This document shows, piece after piece, positions 12,461 to 25,078 of a DNA stretch of 64,000 nt (its first letter is position 1; each line of letters opens with the position of its first letter). The DNA lies in contig BRKX01000014.1 in the NCBI GenBank assembly GCA_026008535.1, forward strand, positions 5,951,001-6,015,000, in the 5' to 3' direction. The position numbers and the translations under genes were made by a program. Under the pieces are notes generated by a model. The model did not search any database. It worked only from the letters and a program-made list of their open reading frames with translations, and was not told the DNA's origin. The stretch is from Perilla frutescens. Taxonomy: Eukaryota > Streptophyta > Magnoliopsida > Lamiales > Lamiaceae.

Positions 12461-13985
12461 CATTGTAGTAAGGTTTTCTCCCAAACCAATATTTTTTCTT
12501 TCCTTCCGTAAGGTTTTCCAATGTCCATAGGTTTCGTCCCTTCATCGACGATCGATATTTATTTTTATATATAGACAGTGCAGTAAGAACTCCAAATATT
12601 TTCATCTGAATATGTCGCTGGTTAAACGTTGGGTGAATTTTTTATTAGGATTTATATAATTTTTACTTAGTCTGTAATAAAATAATCACTAAAAAACCTC
12701 TAAAAGTCATTGCATCTGATTTTGTTTGTTTTTTCTTCTTTTTTGTGAATATTATTTGTAATTGGGTTGTAATTATTAATCTCATCCTTCAACAATTTTC
12801 TAGTCAAATAACTAACTATTTTCTACGGCTAGTTTGTGTTTGTCTAAATTAAAAATAAAAACTTGAAAAATGTGAAACATGACCCACTTCGAGTGTGAAA
12901 ACACCAACCACTTTCAAAATTTCAACATCAAGTCAAACAGGCCTTATATTTTTTAAGAAAAAAAATTCAAAGTGGTGATGAGTTTTGACTTTGTAAACAA
13001 AGTCCACCACTTTGACTCTTATGAGTCTTTGACAATGATTTCTTCTTCATTCTATTTTACAACAAGATGTTACGTTGGACAACCCAAAATAATATTAATA
13101 ATAAGTTTTCAAGGAAATAAATAATCATAATTCCACAGAAAATGGTTTCTCGAGTGGGACGAAAATATATTGTTTTCTATTGTAGCGTGTGCTTTTTGGA
13201 GACTAAGTTTGGGTATTTAAAATATTAGAATTTAGGATTGAAAAATTAGGTAAAAAATATACAATTGAAATGACAAGAAAACATATTCGTATTATTTTCT
13301 CATCAAGGCTTGGATATGGTTTCGATTTGTATTGTATACGTATTTAAAAATGGGAAAATTCACATTATTATTATGTCCCATTTGTTGAGCCCTAATTTTT
13401 TTTTTTTTTTGTGTGTGGTATGAAATTCTCAAACTTTTATTTATTATCGTTTAAACATGTTTTTGAATTGAGAGTGGAGTAATTGTGATTCGTATATAAA
13501 TAAAAATCATAATACACATTTTGATTTTTCGTCCGATAAATTATATGCTACCTCATAAAGTACTATCCACAACCACATGAATCTCGACACGTGGATACTA
13601 TGATGAATTTTCTCCGATATAAATACATTGTGAATGAGTAATGATGGACGAAGCAATCAATTACTATCTTTCTCCATATTTTTAGGATTAATATTTGTAG
13701 TTCAATTTTATTTTTTTAAAAAGAGTGATTTCCCATCTTTTTTTTTCAGAAACTAATTTAATATCGTAAATATGTAGAAAGGGTATAGATGTAATTTGTG
13801 GAAAAAGCAGAAGCATTTTGAGAGCTAGAGCCCTTTTTAAGGGCAGAACAAAGATGAAAGAACCCCGCCTTTTACCCACTTCTCTCTCTCTCTCTCTCGC
13901 ACAAATACACACTTGCACAGATTATACATACAAATCGTGTATATATAGACACATATATACTTACAGAGGGAGCTAGCGGAACTGT
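12461..13985. other. Intergenic DNA between BUD31 and the bHLH gene
   Basis: The two genes are divergent, so this interval holds both promoters. It is AT-rich, with short mono- and dinucleotide runs. The CT run at 13880-13897 and the last 200 bases are probably bHLH 5'UTR. No further gene was recognised. Confidence 0.5.
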
Positions 13986-14055
13986 TGCGGTGAATGCAAT
14001 TGTGGATTTCTTGTTGAAAATCAATCAACAATCGCTGTTCAATCCGAAGTCCTCC

Positions 14056-16661
14056 ATGGCGAACAATCCAGGCGAAGCCAACTCCGACGATTTCCTCGAG
14101 CAGATTTTAGGGTATCCGAGCTATGGCGCCGGTAATTTGGTCGGAAATGAAGCTCCGTCGCCCGCGATGATGCTGCAGCTCGGCTCGGGCGACGGCTCGG
14201 CTCACCTGGGTGGCATCGGCGGGATGGGAGTGGGACTCGGAGTCGGACTCGGTGGTGGTTACGGCGTCGGGAGCGGTGGCGGTGGGTTTCCTCTGGGGCT
14301 GAGCTTAGAGCAGGGGAGAGGAGGGTTCAACGATGCGTCGGGGAGCGGGAAGAGGTTCCACCGCGATGATGTTGTTGATTCCCGCGCTGCTTCTGTGAAA
14401 GGGGTAAATTGTTTTTATTTGTATGAAATGGTGTTACAGCGTATCGTGATGATGATTTTGATGTTGTGATTGTCAATTTATCATAAGAAGTACATTAGTT
14501 TTCCGTGAAATGCGGTGGTTTTACGTGAGTATTATAGAGTGAATTTGTATGTGATTTGAAGAATAGAGGTGCTTGATGTTTTTGCCTGATGATCGGTTTG
14601 GTTTGAATTTTGTGGTGTTGTTTTCCTATTTATGTTTAGAAATATTTATAGAGTGGGAAGTAAGGTTTTTTCTTTTTAGTTTTTTCGAGCTTTGTATGGA
14701 CATCAAGAATTGCTCCTGTTTTCATTGTCTCAGGGTTTTCATGGACAGCCAATGGTGAACACTGTCCAAGCGGCGCCCCATCCACCTGCAATTCGCCCAA
14801 GGGTACGAGCTAGACGAGGTCAAGCAACAGATCCACATAGCATAGCTGAAAGGGTAAGCATAATAGTTCCAAAGGGTCAGCTTTCAAGATGCGAGTTCAT
14901 ATTTGAAAATTAAATCATAATTTATTCACATTTTCTACTCTTGTTGTAGTTGCGGAGAGAAAGAATAGCGGAAAGAATAAGAGCATTGCAAGATTTAGTT
15001 CCTAGTGTCAACAAGGTCAGCTTTCTCTCTACTATCTAGTTCAGCATCTTAGTACTTCAAAAATTGTGATTTTTGGCGAATGAAATAAGTAGAAATTCAT
15101 AGGTTATTTTTCTTTTTCTTTTCTTCTTCTATTTTCTTTGTACTTGGAGGCCATGATGGAATTTGCTCTCTCCTATTGTATTTTCAACATTCCAACTTCA
15201 ATGAGTACAGTTGTATAGCTGTTAATATGGAGTTGTCTTTAGCTTCCCTCTTTTGCTTGTCATCATTCTCGTAAAACTTTTTATTTTGGTTGTGTTGTTT
15301 GTATCCATCTATCTAGTGATGATTAGCATATGATGATTCTCTCCCGGGATGTACAGATACAAAAAGTGGATTGTGGTATTTATATAATTCTATTTTCCTA
15401 CTTTTAATTAATGACGTTAGTACATGCCAAATGTTCTCCTCTTGTATGTTTTATCTGGTTCTTTGATAACGATTTTCTCCAAGGGCATCTTGGGGTGGGT
15501 GGGGTTGACTTGGTGTGTGGTTTGGATGGATATGAGTTTATATTATTCTAAGACGCAGTTCTCTGCAGCCAAACCTAACCTGATACCATTCTAGCTTGTA
15601 CACCCTAAAAGAGTTTCTTTCTAAATCATTTCTATTATCAGACTTATGAATATTAAATTTCATTATTTTAAAAATGGAGCTTCTTGTGCATACTCTAATT
15701 GAATTTTTTATGCAGACAGACAGAGCAGCAATGCTTGATGAAATTGTGGATTATGTGAAGTTCTTAAGGCTCCAAGTGAAGGTAGACCAATAAAACCACC
15801 CCTTTTGGTATTAGTAAGTTCAGATAAAATAGATGAAGACTGACAATTTGAGAGATGACCTCTTGCAATAGCAGCATTAAATTCAACATGGTTTACAAGA
15901 TTTTAAGCATGCAAGAAAAAGCTTTACAATTTCCCTGCTTATTTATGTAATGTCTATGGAATTAAGAATTGACAGCGGACTTCAATGATATTATGAAAGT
16001 GGCAAATGTTGAAATTATTGTTGTAACATGGTTTGTATTAAAAATTGTATGCAATCACGAAAGTATCTCATCCTCTTGATAAAAATAATAAGAGTCAATG
16101 ATCATGTGATATTTACTTTCCTTATGCATTAAAACATGTCATAGTCCGGAGGTATGGCTGGCTTCCTTTTCCATGTAACTTCTAATTGTCATCTCTTAAG
16201 ATTTTTGCATAATTTATTTTTATGCCACTCTCCATATTTATGAGATCAATCTTGCAGGTGTTGAGCATGAGTAGATTGGGAGGAGCCGGTGCAGTGGCAC
16301 CGCTTGTGACAGACATCCCAATATCATCCGTAGAGGTAATCTTAATATTCATATAATGGTGAAAAGCAAGATTTTAGTCAGGACCATGCTTTTTCCTATC
16401 TTATATTTGGTTTATGTGATCCTTTTGAAGGAAGAATGCAGTGATGGCGGAAGAGCTCAGCCCGCCTGGGAGAAGTGGTCAAATGATGGAACAGAGCGGC
16501 AGGTAGCTAAGCTCATGGAAGAAAATGTAGGGGCAGCAATGCAGTTTCTTCAATCCAAGGCGCTCTGCATTATGCCCGTATCCCTTGCTTCGGCTATCTA
16601 CCACACGCAACCTCCAGATACAGCCTCCCTAGTGAAACCGGAATCCGACCCCCCATCCTAA
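14056..16661 (+). CDS. UNE12: bHLH transcription factor, UNE12/bHLH7 clade
   Basis: DNA-binding nuclear regulator of the basic helix-loop-helix family. Exons: 14056-14403, 14734-14853, 14950-15015, 15716-15781, 16258-16335 and 16431-16661, 302 aa. Residues 1-116 are a Gly-rich N-terminus with DDFLEQILGYPSY. The basic region ([20 protein letters not shown]) has His151, Glu155 and Arg159, the H-E-R set that binds an E-box/G-box. The helices follow (ALQDLVPSVNKTDRAAMLDE, IVDYVKFLRLQVKVLSMSRL). The C-terminus NDGTERQVAKLMEENVGAAM and ALCIMPVSLASAIY is diagnostic of this clade. ATG 14056 gives the MANNP start I recall for relatives; an in-frame ATG at 13990 would add 22 residues (MNAIVDFLLKINQQ...). 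UNE12 versus bHLH7 cannot be decided without a tree. Confidence 0.93.
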
Positions 16662-19026
16662 TCCTCCAAAACCACAAGCTCACCACGCGCATCCAATCCA
16701 AAACTTCCTAATTTCCATACTCCCTTGTAGTTGAAATCTTAGTCAGATCCCATAGTTCCACCCTAACCGAAGGCGATGACGTGTCGTACCGCGTAGTGGA
16801 AACGTACGCCTCATGTCCTTGGAATATTCAAGCAGAGAAAGCAAAGTCAGACCTCTCTTGATGCTCTTCTTTTGCTATCAATGGTGGAGTGACTAAAGCA
16901 CTTTTGTAGTGGGGTTGGTAGTGCACTCAGGGGCCCTTCAAAGGTATGAATGAATGTGTAGATGTTTGTAAAGTGGTGTTATTTTCAGTGCTTAGTGGAA
17001 ATGGATACTTAGACTAGATAATGGTTACTTTTCCTAAAGTAGAATTTTGAGTCCAACAGAAATCAATTGTAGCATTTGAATTTTATGGTTTGTTTCTGAA
17101 AGCAATATGGCTTCTTTCTTGTTCTACTCTCTCATTATTGTGGTGCCTACTTATTGTTAAAATTGACTTAAGAGGCAGATAGCGATGGTTTTAGAGCAGG
17201 ATGCCACTAAAATAGAATAGGTCCTTAATTCAATTTTTGCAGCAAAAGGAAATGCGATTTTGGTATCATACATTCAATACAAAACTGTCGTACACGGCTA
17301 ATTATAAAAGTGGAAATAGTTCAGGGTACCCGGACAAGGTTCTAAGTCTTATTTAACAAATAGATCATAAAAATGTCTTTTAAGAAGCTTTTTTTAGATA
17401 AGTGGGTCAGGTTTAGGCCAAAAAAAAAAAAATCCTCGTGAAGCTTAATAGGTCGATTTATTTAATATGATAATATAATAGTTACGTGATATATATTTTT
17501 ATTATCTACTTAATGCAAGTTGTTATATAAATAATAGAGGATATAATATATGATATATTATGTTTTTTAAATATGTATACACCTAAATTTTAATTTAATT
17601 ACTTTAAAAATACAAAAAGTACACACACACATATATGTGTATATATGTATATACTGAAAATATAAGGTTTAACTTTTATAGGTCTTAATAGGATGTTAAG
17701 AGGTTTCAAACCTAGTTCGTATCATAGATCATGCTCATGCCTCCTAACCCAAGCCTAGCTCGGTACAACCTATCTCCACCCTTACTCTTGATGATGCACA
17801 ATATTTGTAAGATATACGATGTCATGTTTTATGAAACATGGTGCCGTTAAAGTGTCCCAATAAATAATGGGATAGTCTCTTATCAGACCATCGAGTTTCA
17901 TAAAACTTGACACCGAGTATCTAAAAATCACATCTAACGGGTCTTGAATTGGGTTTTGACCTGTCTGGCAAACCATACCCAAAATTGTGTATATTTAATT
18001 ACATGTTAAAATGCATAATTGGGTGTTTAAACTTATAGGTATTCACTCGGTCTCATAATAATAATATTTTAGTTTATCTTAAAAGTACAGTCCACTTTTC
18101 TTAGAACATTTATTCTTTTCAATACACCCCTACTTAATGTTTTCTAAATTAACAATCCTTTTGTTTTAGAAGAATAAATAAGGGTGATAGAAAAACAATA
18201 AACGGATTGAGTGTTTTATGATTGAGTTATTGAACTTTCATTTGATGTTCTTGAATTTTGCGTTACTCTGCAATTAAGTATTTGAACTTTTCTTTGGTAC
18301 AATTGGACCCTGTAATTTTATTATTTTCTAATTGCGTCCAATTACGGTTGCCACTTGAAATAATAAAACATAATACAAAAAAATTAAAGTCGTGCTTGGA
18401 TTTAATTAAATCAATTTTTCCTTTGATAATCTAATTGCAACGTAGTGTAAAGTTCAACACCTTAATCTGATAAAATAAAACATTAAAGATTCAATTGTAT
18501 TTATTTATTTTTTGAAATCAAGATCCAATTATTAAAGATGTGAAAGTTAAATGATGTATTTATATATTATTCCTCCAATTCTCTGTAGGATATGGGATAA
18601 GCTTCTTTTTTTCAATTTTATTTTTATTTGTATTTTTTTTAGGGGACTATATTGATGTTTCTTTCTTTGGAAAGATACTTTCCATGTAAGATTTGATGGC
18701 AAAAAGATAGATGCTAAAGTTCTCTACTACATAAAATATTTGATCTTTTATTTTAACGCTAAAGAAATATGACATATATATATATAATATAATGATAGTC
18801 ATATCTATAAAAATTATATTATTTTATATGTTGAAAGAAGAGATGCAATCATCTGTAATAGAAAAAAAAAAAATGGAAAATTTCAGCTTTTAGCATAGAG
18901 ACCTACCTACACTACTTATGATATGCCTCTCCCACTAAAAAAATGGTAATTATATCATTGTTGCCAAATTTGAATACCAAATACTATATTAGTAAAATTC
19001 ATAAGATGTGTTTTTAGCCATATTTT
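16662..19026. other. bHLH 3'UTR and intergenic DNA
   Basis: The 3'UTR probably runs to about 17150. The remainder is AT-rich. At 17400-17770 the text starts GTGGGTCAGGTTTAGGCC and ends CCTAACCCAAGCCTAGCTC, suggesting an old MITE. At about 18215-18560 both flanks hold inverted 'TTGAAC(T)TT ... CTAATTGC' words, again MITE-like. No gene was recognised. Confidence 0.4.
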
Positions 19027-19380
19027 TCACATGAAATTTCATTTGCACTTTCTTTGTTATAATCCCTGCTACACTTTTAAATTTTGAGTGTTTTTTGTAT
19101 TTTTTCAATTTTACTTTTTGTGATTTAGATTAATTTTATTATTTTTTTGGGTTCAACCCACGCATTTAAAGTTTATGATTATTTTTTAATTTTTAATTTT
19201 AATGTTCAATTAATAACTCATTATTATGGTTGATTTTTTTTTTTGAAATTATGTTTTCTAGTTTTTTAATTCATTTTTTTGTTGATAAATGTTGAATATG
19301 ATTATTTATATTATAGTTAATTTTTATTTTATAATAAATATTATTAAAATCATAAATTTAATAGTAAAGCACGGAGTGGA
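19027..19380 (+). repeat. AT-rich dispersed repeat, copy 1
   Basis: About 350 bp that matches, over its whole length and with small indels, the reverse complement of 39245-39590. Shared words include CATTATTATGGTTGATTTTT, GTTGATAAATGTTGA and CACATGAAATTT. There is no open reading frame of note. Looser relatives may lie near 26860-27130 and 60600-60810. Confidence 0.75.
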
Positions 19381-20003
19381 ACATGAAAAAGTGCATCAAG
19401 AAATTTGTAACCCATGTATTTTTAGGGTTATATCTAAGATACCCTTTTTTTTCTTTTTTTTTCTTTTTTTTCTTTTTCGTTCCATTTTTTGTTTCTCTCT
19501 TTCTTCGAATCTCCGTCGTCATGTCATGTCATATCATGTTAAGGGAAACCGGAAGAAGAGAGAGAAAAATGTCAGAAATTCGGAATAGGCTTCAACAACG
19601 ATTCACTTTACAAAGAAAAAACAAACAAAAAAGACAATTGCATAAAAAAAATTAAAAAATCTGCCTATTTATTGATATGGAGGAGTAAGAATGTGTGCCT
19701 TTTTTTTAGTTGGAATAACAGTATGTCTATATATTCGGAATATGGCTATTTATTTATTTATTTTATGTGGGCTATTTTTCAAAGTGTATGGAGGAGTAAA
19801 AACCAACAGGTCCGGTCCATTATTAATCCACAAAACGTCCCAGGCCCAGACTATTTTGAGTTTATATACAAATAATTGAAATAATTAAAATGTCTAAAAA
19901 TATATAATAATATAACTATTGTAGATTTAGAAATCTGCAATTATCGATTTAGTCCGGAGTAGCGGCCTATCTACGAAACAGAAACAAAAAGAACATCGTA
20001 AAA
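19381..20003. other. Intergenic DNA left of the gypsy insertion
   Basis: A T/C-rich stretch at 19440-19500 and a few short open frames without family resemblance. The last five bases (19999-20003, TAAAA) are the left target-site duplication of the element that follows. Confidence 0.6.
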
Positions 20004-20473
20004 TGTAGTGATTTGTACTACAAGATGGAATCGGCTAATGGGAATATTACATGTAATAGAAGGTTAGGGAAGATAGAAGAAGAGATAGGTTAAGAGAGAG
20101 AGAGAAATGGGAGAAGTTTGGAGTATTTTCTCATTATCTTACTTAAGATACCATAATGAGCTTATATACTACTCAAAATGGTCCCCACAATTTACACAAG
20201 AAACCCTAAAAGCATCTTACCATAAACAAAAGCATAACATGTTTAATATAATCTAAATTGGGCTAAAGCTCCTTCTTCAATTAACAGCTACTCACGGCCC
20301 AATTTCCTTTTTCATTCGGATACGCTGCTGACCCGTGCCCCGACTCCAGTTGCGACCCGTTACCTGTATCACAAAAATCCCTCTTCTCCCCGTCAAGCCC
20401 TAATTTTGCATTCAAGACTCCATCTTTCTCAAATTCTATCTTTTTCTGCTCAAACTCCACCCGATCCATGACA
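20004..20473 (-). repeat. 3' LTR of the gypsy element
   Basis: On the plus strand it starts TGTAGTGATTTGTACTACA, a short palindrome, and ends GATCCATGACA. Against the other LTR I count about five or six substitutions, mostly transitions, and four small indels, one of them in a GA run near 20095. Confidence 0.95.
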
Positions 20474-23400
20474 TTACCCCCTGATTACTTGATTCTCGTC
20501 CCTGAGAATCAAAAGCTGGGAACTTGCGTCTGAGGAAGGAATCATCTTCCTAGGAAGTGAGAGAGAGATCTCTGTTGTGCCAGAGCACGAGAGTTTGGGC
20601 GATTGGGTTGCCCTTCCGGAGCTGAACACGATGGGAAAGAGAGTGCAGAGGAGCCACCACATACTCCCCGTCTCCATCGGTGCTGGGTAAATCTTGTAAA
20701 GGTACAATCTTTCGACCCACACATTTTTTGAGCAATGATACGTGGAAGACAGGGTGGATCTTCGACGTAGGTGGAAGATCTAGTCTGTATGCCACTTTTC
20801 CTATTTTCTCGAGTATAGTGAACGGACCATAAAACTTTGAAGAAAGTTTTAGGTTTCGTCTGAGGGCGACAGTGTTCTGTCGGAAGGGTTGTAGCTTGAG
20901 AAACACTTGCTCCCCGATCTCAAAACTCCTGTCTTGTCATTTGCGATCAGCAAACCACTTCATGCGAGTTTGTGCCTGTGTGAGATTTTCTCTGAGTGTC
21001 TAGGTCATTTGTTGCCGTTGAGATAGGAAATCCATTACATCTTGGTTGCTAGAATCCATGTAGGCAGACATAGACAGCATAGGTGGGGGTACCCCATACA
21101 AGGCTTGATAGAGGGTACACTTTAGACTAGTATGATAGTTAGTATTGTACCAGTATTCAGCGAGGGGTGGCCATTGAAGCCATTGTCTAGGATTAGAGTG
21201 GACCATGCACCTTTGGTAATTTTCCAAGCATTGGTTCAGCCGCTCAGTTTGACCATCAGATTGAGGATGGTAAGCTGAGGTCATGTCCATCTTAACCCCC
21301 ATGAGCCTGAACAGCTCCTTCCAAAAAGAGCTAGTGAAAATGGTGTCCCTGTCAGTAACTATGCTGACAGGTTGCCCATGCAATTTATAGACCTTGTCCA
21401 GAAAGACTTTAGCTACAAATTCAGCAGTATAAGGATGGGACAAGGGTAGGAAGTGCCCATACTTAGTGAATCTGTCTACTACAACCAAAATCACATTCCT
21501 TCCTCCAGATTTGGGTAGGCCCTCAATGAAATCCATGGATATATGTGTCCATGATTGTTGAGGAATAGGGAGTGGTTGGAGTAGCCCTGGGTACAAGCCA
21601 TGGTCTGACTTGTTCCTCTGGCAGACTTCACACTCTTGCACCCACTTAATCACTTCATTCTTCATGTGGGGCCAGTAGAAAATCCCCTTGAGTCTCATAT
21701 AGGTACCACTAGTTCCTGAGTGACCTCCATATGCAGAACTATGCATAGCAGTAAGAATTTTCCCCTTTAACTCTAAGGAATTCCCCACATCTAGTCTGCC
21801 TTTGTACCTTAGTAGTCCATCCACAGCCTGGAATTCAGGGAAAGAACCAGCATCTATCAGTTTTGCACTTAGTACCTTAGAGAAGTAGAGATCCTCCTGA
21901 TAGCTTTGCAACACCTTTTGGGTCCAGCTAAGGACTGCAGTAGTAAGAGCAGAGCATTCCACCTGAGAACTCTCCCTCCTAGATAAAGCATCTGCCACTT
22001 TGTTTTCACAACCCTTCTTGTATTGAATCTCATAACTGAGACCTAATAGTTTAACCAACCCTTTCTGTTGCATAGGGTTCAATGTTTTCTGGTCCAGCAA
22101 GTATTTTAATGCTTGCTGGTCTGTTTTTATGATGAACTTGTGGCCTTGTAGATAAATCCTCCATTTTTGAACAACCATTAGGACAGCCAGAAACTCCCTC
22201 TCATAGATTGATAATGCTTTGTTCCTAGGGTATAGTGTTTTGCTCATATAAGCAATAGACATCCCTCCTTGCATAAGTACTGCTCCCAGCCCTATGCCAC
22301 TGGCATCAGTTTCTAGAATGAAGGGCTGCGTAAAATCAGGAAGTGCCAGCACTGGAGTTGTTGACATGGCTAGCTTGAGCTTCTGGAAAGCCTTGTCTGC
22401 ATCCAAATTTCAGAGAAAACTGTCCTTCATTAACAGGTCTGTCAAGGGTTTACTTATGATACCATAATCCCTTACAAACTTCTTGTAATACCCAGTTAGG
22501 CCTAGAAATCCCCTCAATTGCTTAGGATTTTTGGGTGTAGGCCATTTGAGCATACATTCGACCTTTGTAGGATCTGTAGAGACCCCTTCATGAGTAATAA
22601 TATGCCCCAAGTAATCCACCTTGGTACTGCCAAAGCAACACTTACTCCTTTTGGCATAGAGCTTATTCACCCTGAGCAGTGATAGGACTTCCCTTAAGTG
22701 ATTAAGGTACTCCTCCCAAGTAGTGTTGTAGACCAAGATGTCATCAAAGAAAACTAGCACATATTTCCTTAGTTGATCCCTGAAGGTGTGGTTTATAAGG
22801 GACTGGAATGTAGCATGAGCATTACACAGCCCAAAAGGCATAACAACAAACTCATAATGACCTTGGTGGGTGCTGAAGGCAGTGAGATACCTGTCTTCTG
22901 GCCTTACTAGGATCTGGAAATACCCAGATCTAAGGTCAATCTTAGAGAAGTATTTAGCCCCATGCAATTCATCTAGCAATTCATCAATGACTGGTATAGG
23001 ATACTCATGCTTCACAGTTAGAGAGTTTAGATACCTGTAGTCCACACACATTCTCCAAGTCTGGTCTTTCTTCTTGACCAAAATAACTGGAGATGCAAAA
23101 GAACTCCTGCTATGTTGGATAAGGCCTGATCTCAATAATTCTCCCACAATTTTCTCTATCTCATCCTTGTGACTGTGTGAAGTCCTATAGGGATGTTGTT
23201 GCCTAGGAATGCTGTTGGGCTTGAGAGTTATGTGGTGCTTAATCCCCCTGCCAGGGGGCAGGCCCTTAGGCTCCTCAAAAACATCATAGAATTCTTCCAA
23301 CAGAGAATCCATAGTAGAGACTCCTGTACTTATCACAGTTAGAGGTTTAACCAGGAATACCTCCTCAATCTCATCCATACAGCTGCTGTGAGTCATCTTG

Positions 23401-25049
23401 TATAAGCTAGGACTAGAAACCAACTGACAGTCCACCTGTGACTTTACTGCTTGCAACTTGATCTTCTTTCCCCTTTGTGTGACAGTAAATGTCATGTTCT
23501 TATAATCTAGCTCTATAGGGGTGCAGGACTTTAGCCAATCTCCTTCCAATATTAAATCATACCCCTCTGTTTGCAAAACCCTTAATGAGTATACAAACTG
23601 GTGACCTTGAACATCCCAACTGAACCCTTTTGCTTGAGATTCACTAATCAACCTCTGCCCATTAGCCACTCTCACCAACAGGGGGCTTGCCATATTCAAT
23701 GTACAACCTAGCCTCTTAGCTGTAGCTTCCTGTATGAAACTTAGAGTGCTTCCAGTATCAATCAAGATATGTAGATCATGTTCCCCAAATTTCCCTAACA
23801 CCTTTAGTGTGGTAAGCCCCTCAGACCCTGAAATAGCATTGATGCTCATCTGTGCTTCTTCCATCTGGAACTCCTCTGGGTCAGGAGGTTCCTCTTCTTC
23901 TTTGTTGTTGGAAGTTGCTTGTAGGAGAGACAATTCTTCTTGTTCACTCCTGATCATATAGTGTATTCTATTCTTGCATCTATGCCCAAAGACATAGGGT
24001 TCATCACAATTGTAACATAAGCCCTTTTCTCTCCTAGCAGCCATCTCTGCAGATGTGAGCATCTTAGTGGGTGGTTTAAGGGGGCCTGTAGGAGGTTTTG
24101 GTGCATTACTGGTGGGAGGATCAAATCTCCTGTAACTTGCTGAAGAGGTGGTGTTAAACTTCCCAGTCCCTTTTAGTTTCTTGGCAATAGCATCAATGGT
24201 CTGAAGTTGACTCCTTCCCAGGTCAATCACTTGGTGTAGTGATTGGGGATTAAACATGTTGATGGCTGATTGCAGATCCTCACTCAACCCACTCATAAAG
24301 TTGGCCATAAAGTACCCCTCAGAATACTATGTATTAGGAAACAACAACATACAGGCTCTTAATTCTTCAAATTTCTCAACATAATCATCATAGGAGCATT
24401 GATGCTTGAGTTTGTTAAATTCCATGATGATCTTAGTTTCCCTAAGTTCTTCAAATCTAGCAGACACCACATCTAAGAATTGAGTCCATGTCAAATCCTT
24501 ATACTTAGTGCTGTGATTTTGAAACCACTGTTCAGCCTTCCCCTCAAAGTGCAAGGAGGCTAGAACATCTTTTGAGAATCAGGAACATTAGGAATTAATT
24601 GAAAATACTGATTACATTTGAGTATCCAAGATCTAGCTTGAGTTCCATCAAACTTAGGAAATTCTACCTTTGGGATTGGATGTAAGTTATGAGGCTGTGA
24701 ATGATCCAGCTGATACCTTGACCTATAATAGGTCTGACTGGGAGTACCAGTAGCACCACTCTCAACAGCCAAAGGAGTAGGTGGGGCCCCCAAAATGGAT
24801 TGTTCTGCACTTCATTTTTCCTTGGTGAGCATGGATAACTGCGATTGTATGATAGTGAGGGTGTGATTTAGATTGTCATACTTGGAATTTATCCCCTTAA
24901 GCTGGTCTTACAAACTCGGTGGTGATGATCCCCAGTTTTTCTTGCATTTTAATTTCTGCTGCATCTCTTTTCAAAGATTCAGCTTCGAAAACCTGATCCA
25001 GTCTTTTTTGTGCTTCTTGCAGGTCCTTGAATCGCGTCCCCTCAGCCAT
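20436..25049 (-). pseudogene. Disrupted gag-pol polyprotein
   Basis: One long frame starts at ATG 25049 (MAEGTRFK) and ends at a TAG at 20436-20438 inside the LTR. Recognisable parts in the segment 24308-22410 (numbered from its first codon) are a zinc knuckle (Cys98, Cys101, His109, Cys111), aspartic protease DTGS at 184-187, and reverse transcriptase with the FFDDILVY active-site box near 520. In 22406-21000 follow RNase H, an HHCC integrase finger and an integrase core retaining D, D and E (TDRDTIFTSSFWKEL; HPQSDGQTERLNQ). Premature stops lie at 24812-24814, 24327-24329, 22410-22412, 21000-21002, 20937-20939 and 20550-20552. Frameshifts lie near 24905 and 24563; they cancel each other, since frames before and after agree. 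The copy cannot make a full polyprotein. Confidence 0.93.
20474..20484 (-). other. Polypurine tract
   Basis: On the minus strand AGGGGGTAA directly precedes the 3' LTR (TGTCATGG), the position of the plus-strand primer in LTR retrotransposons. Confidence 0.75.
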
Positions 25050-25062
25050 AAGCAGGATCGGA

Positions 25063-25076
25063 GCTCTGAGATACCA
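25063..25076 (-). other. Primer-binding site (tRNA-iMet type, altered)
   Basis: Two bases inside the 5' LTR, the minus strand reads TGGTATCTCAGAGC. The usual plant site for initiator tRNA-Met is TGGTATCAGAGC, so this copy matches except for an extra two-base TC in the middle. Confidence 0.8.
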
Positions 25077-25078
25077 AT

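Noticed and set aside
19289..19655. Overlapping frames with long Phe runs
   Set aside because: Produced by T-rich DNA at the end of the AT-rich repeat; no conserved domain.
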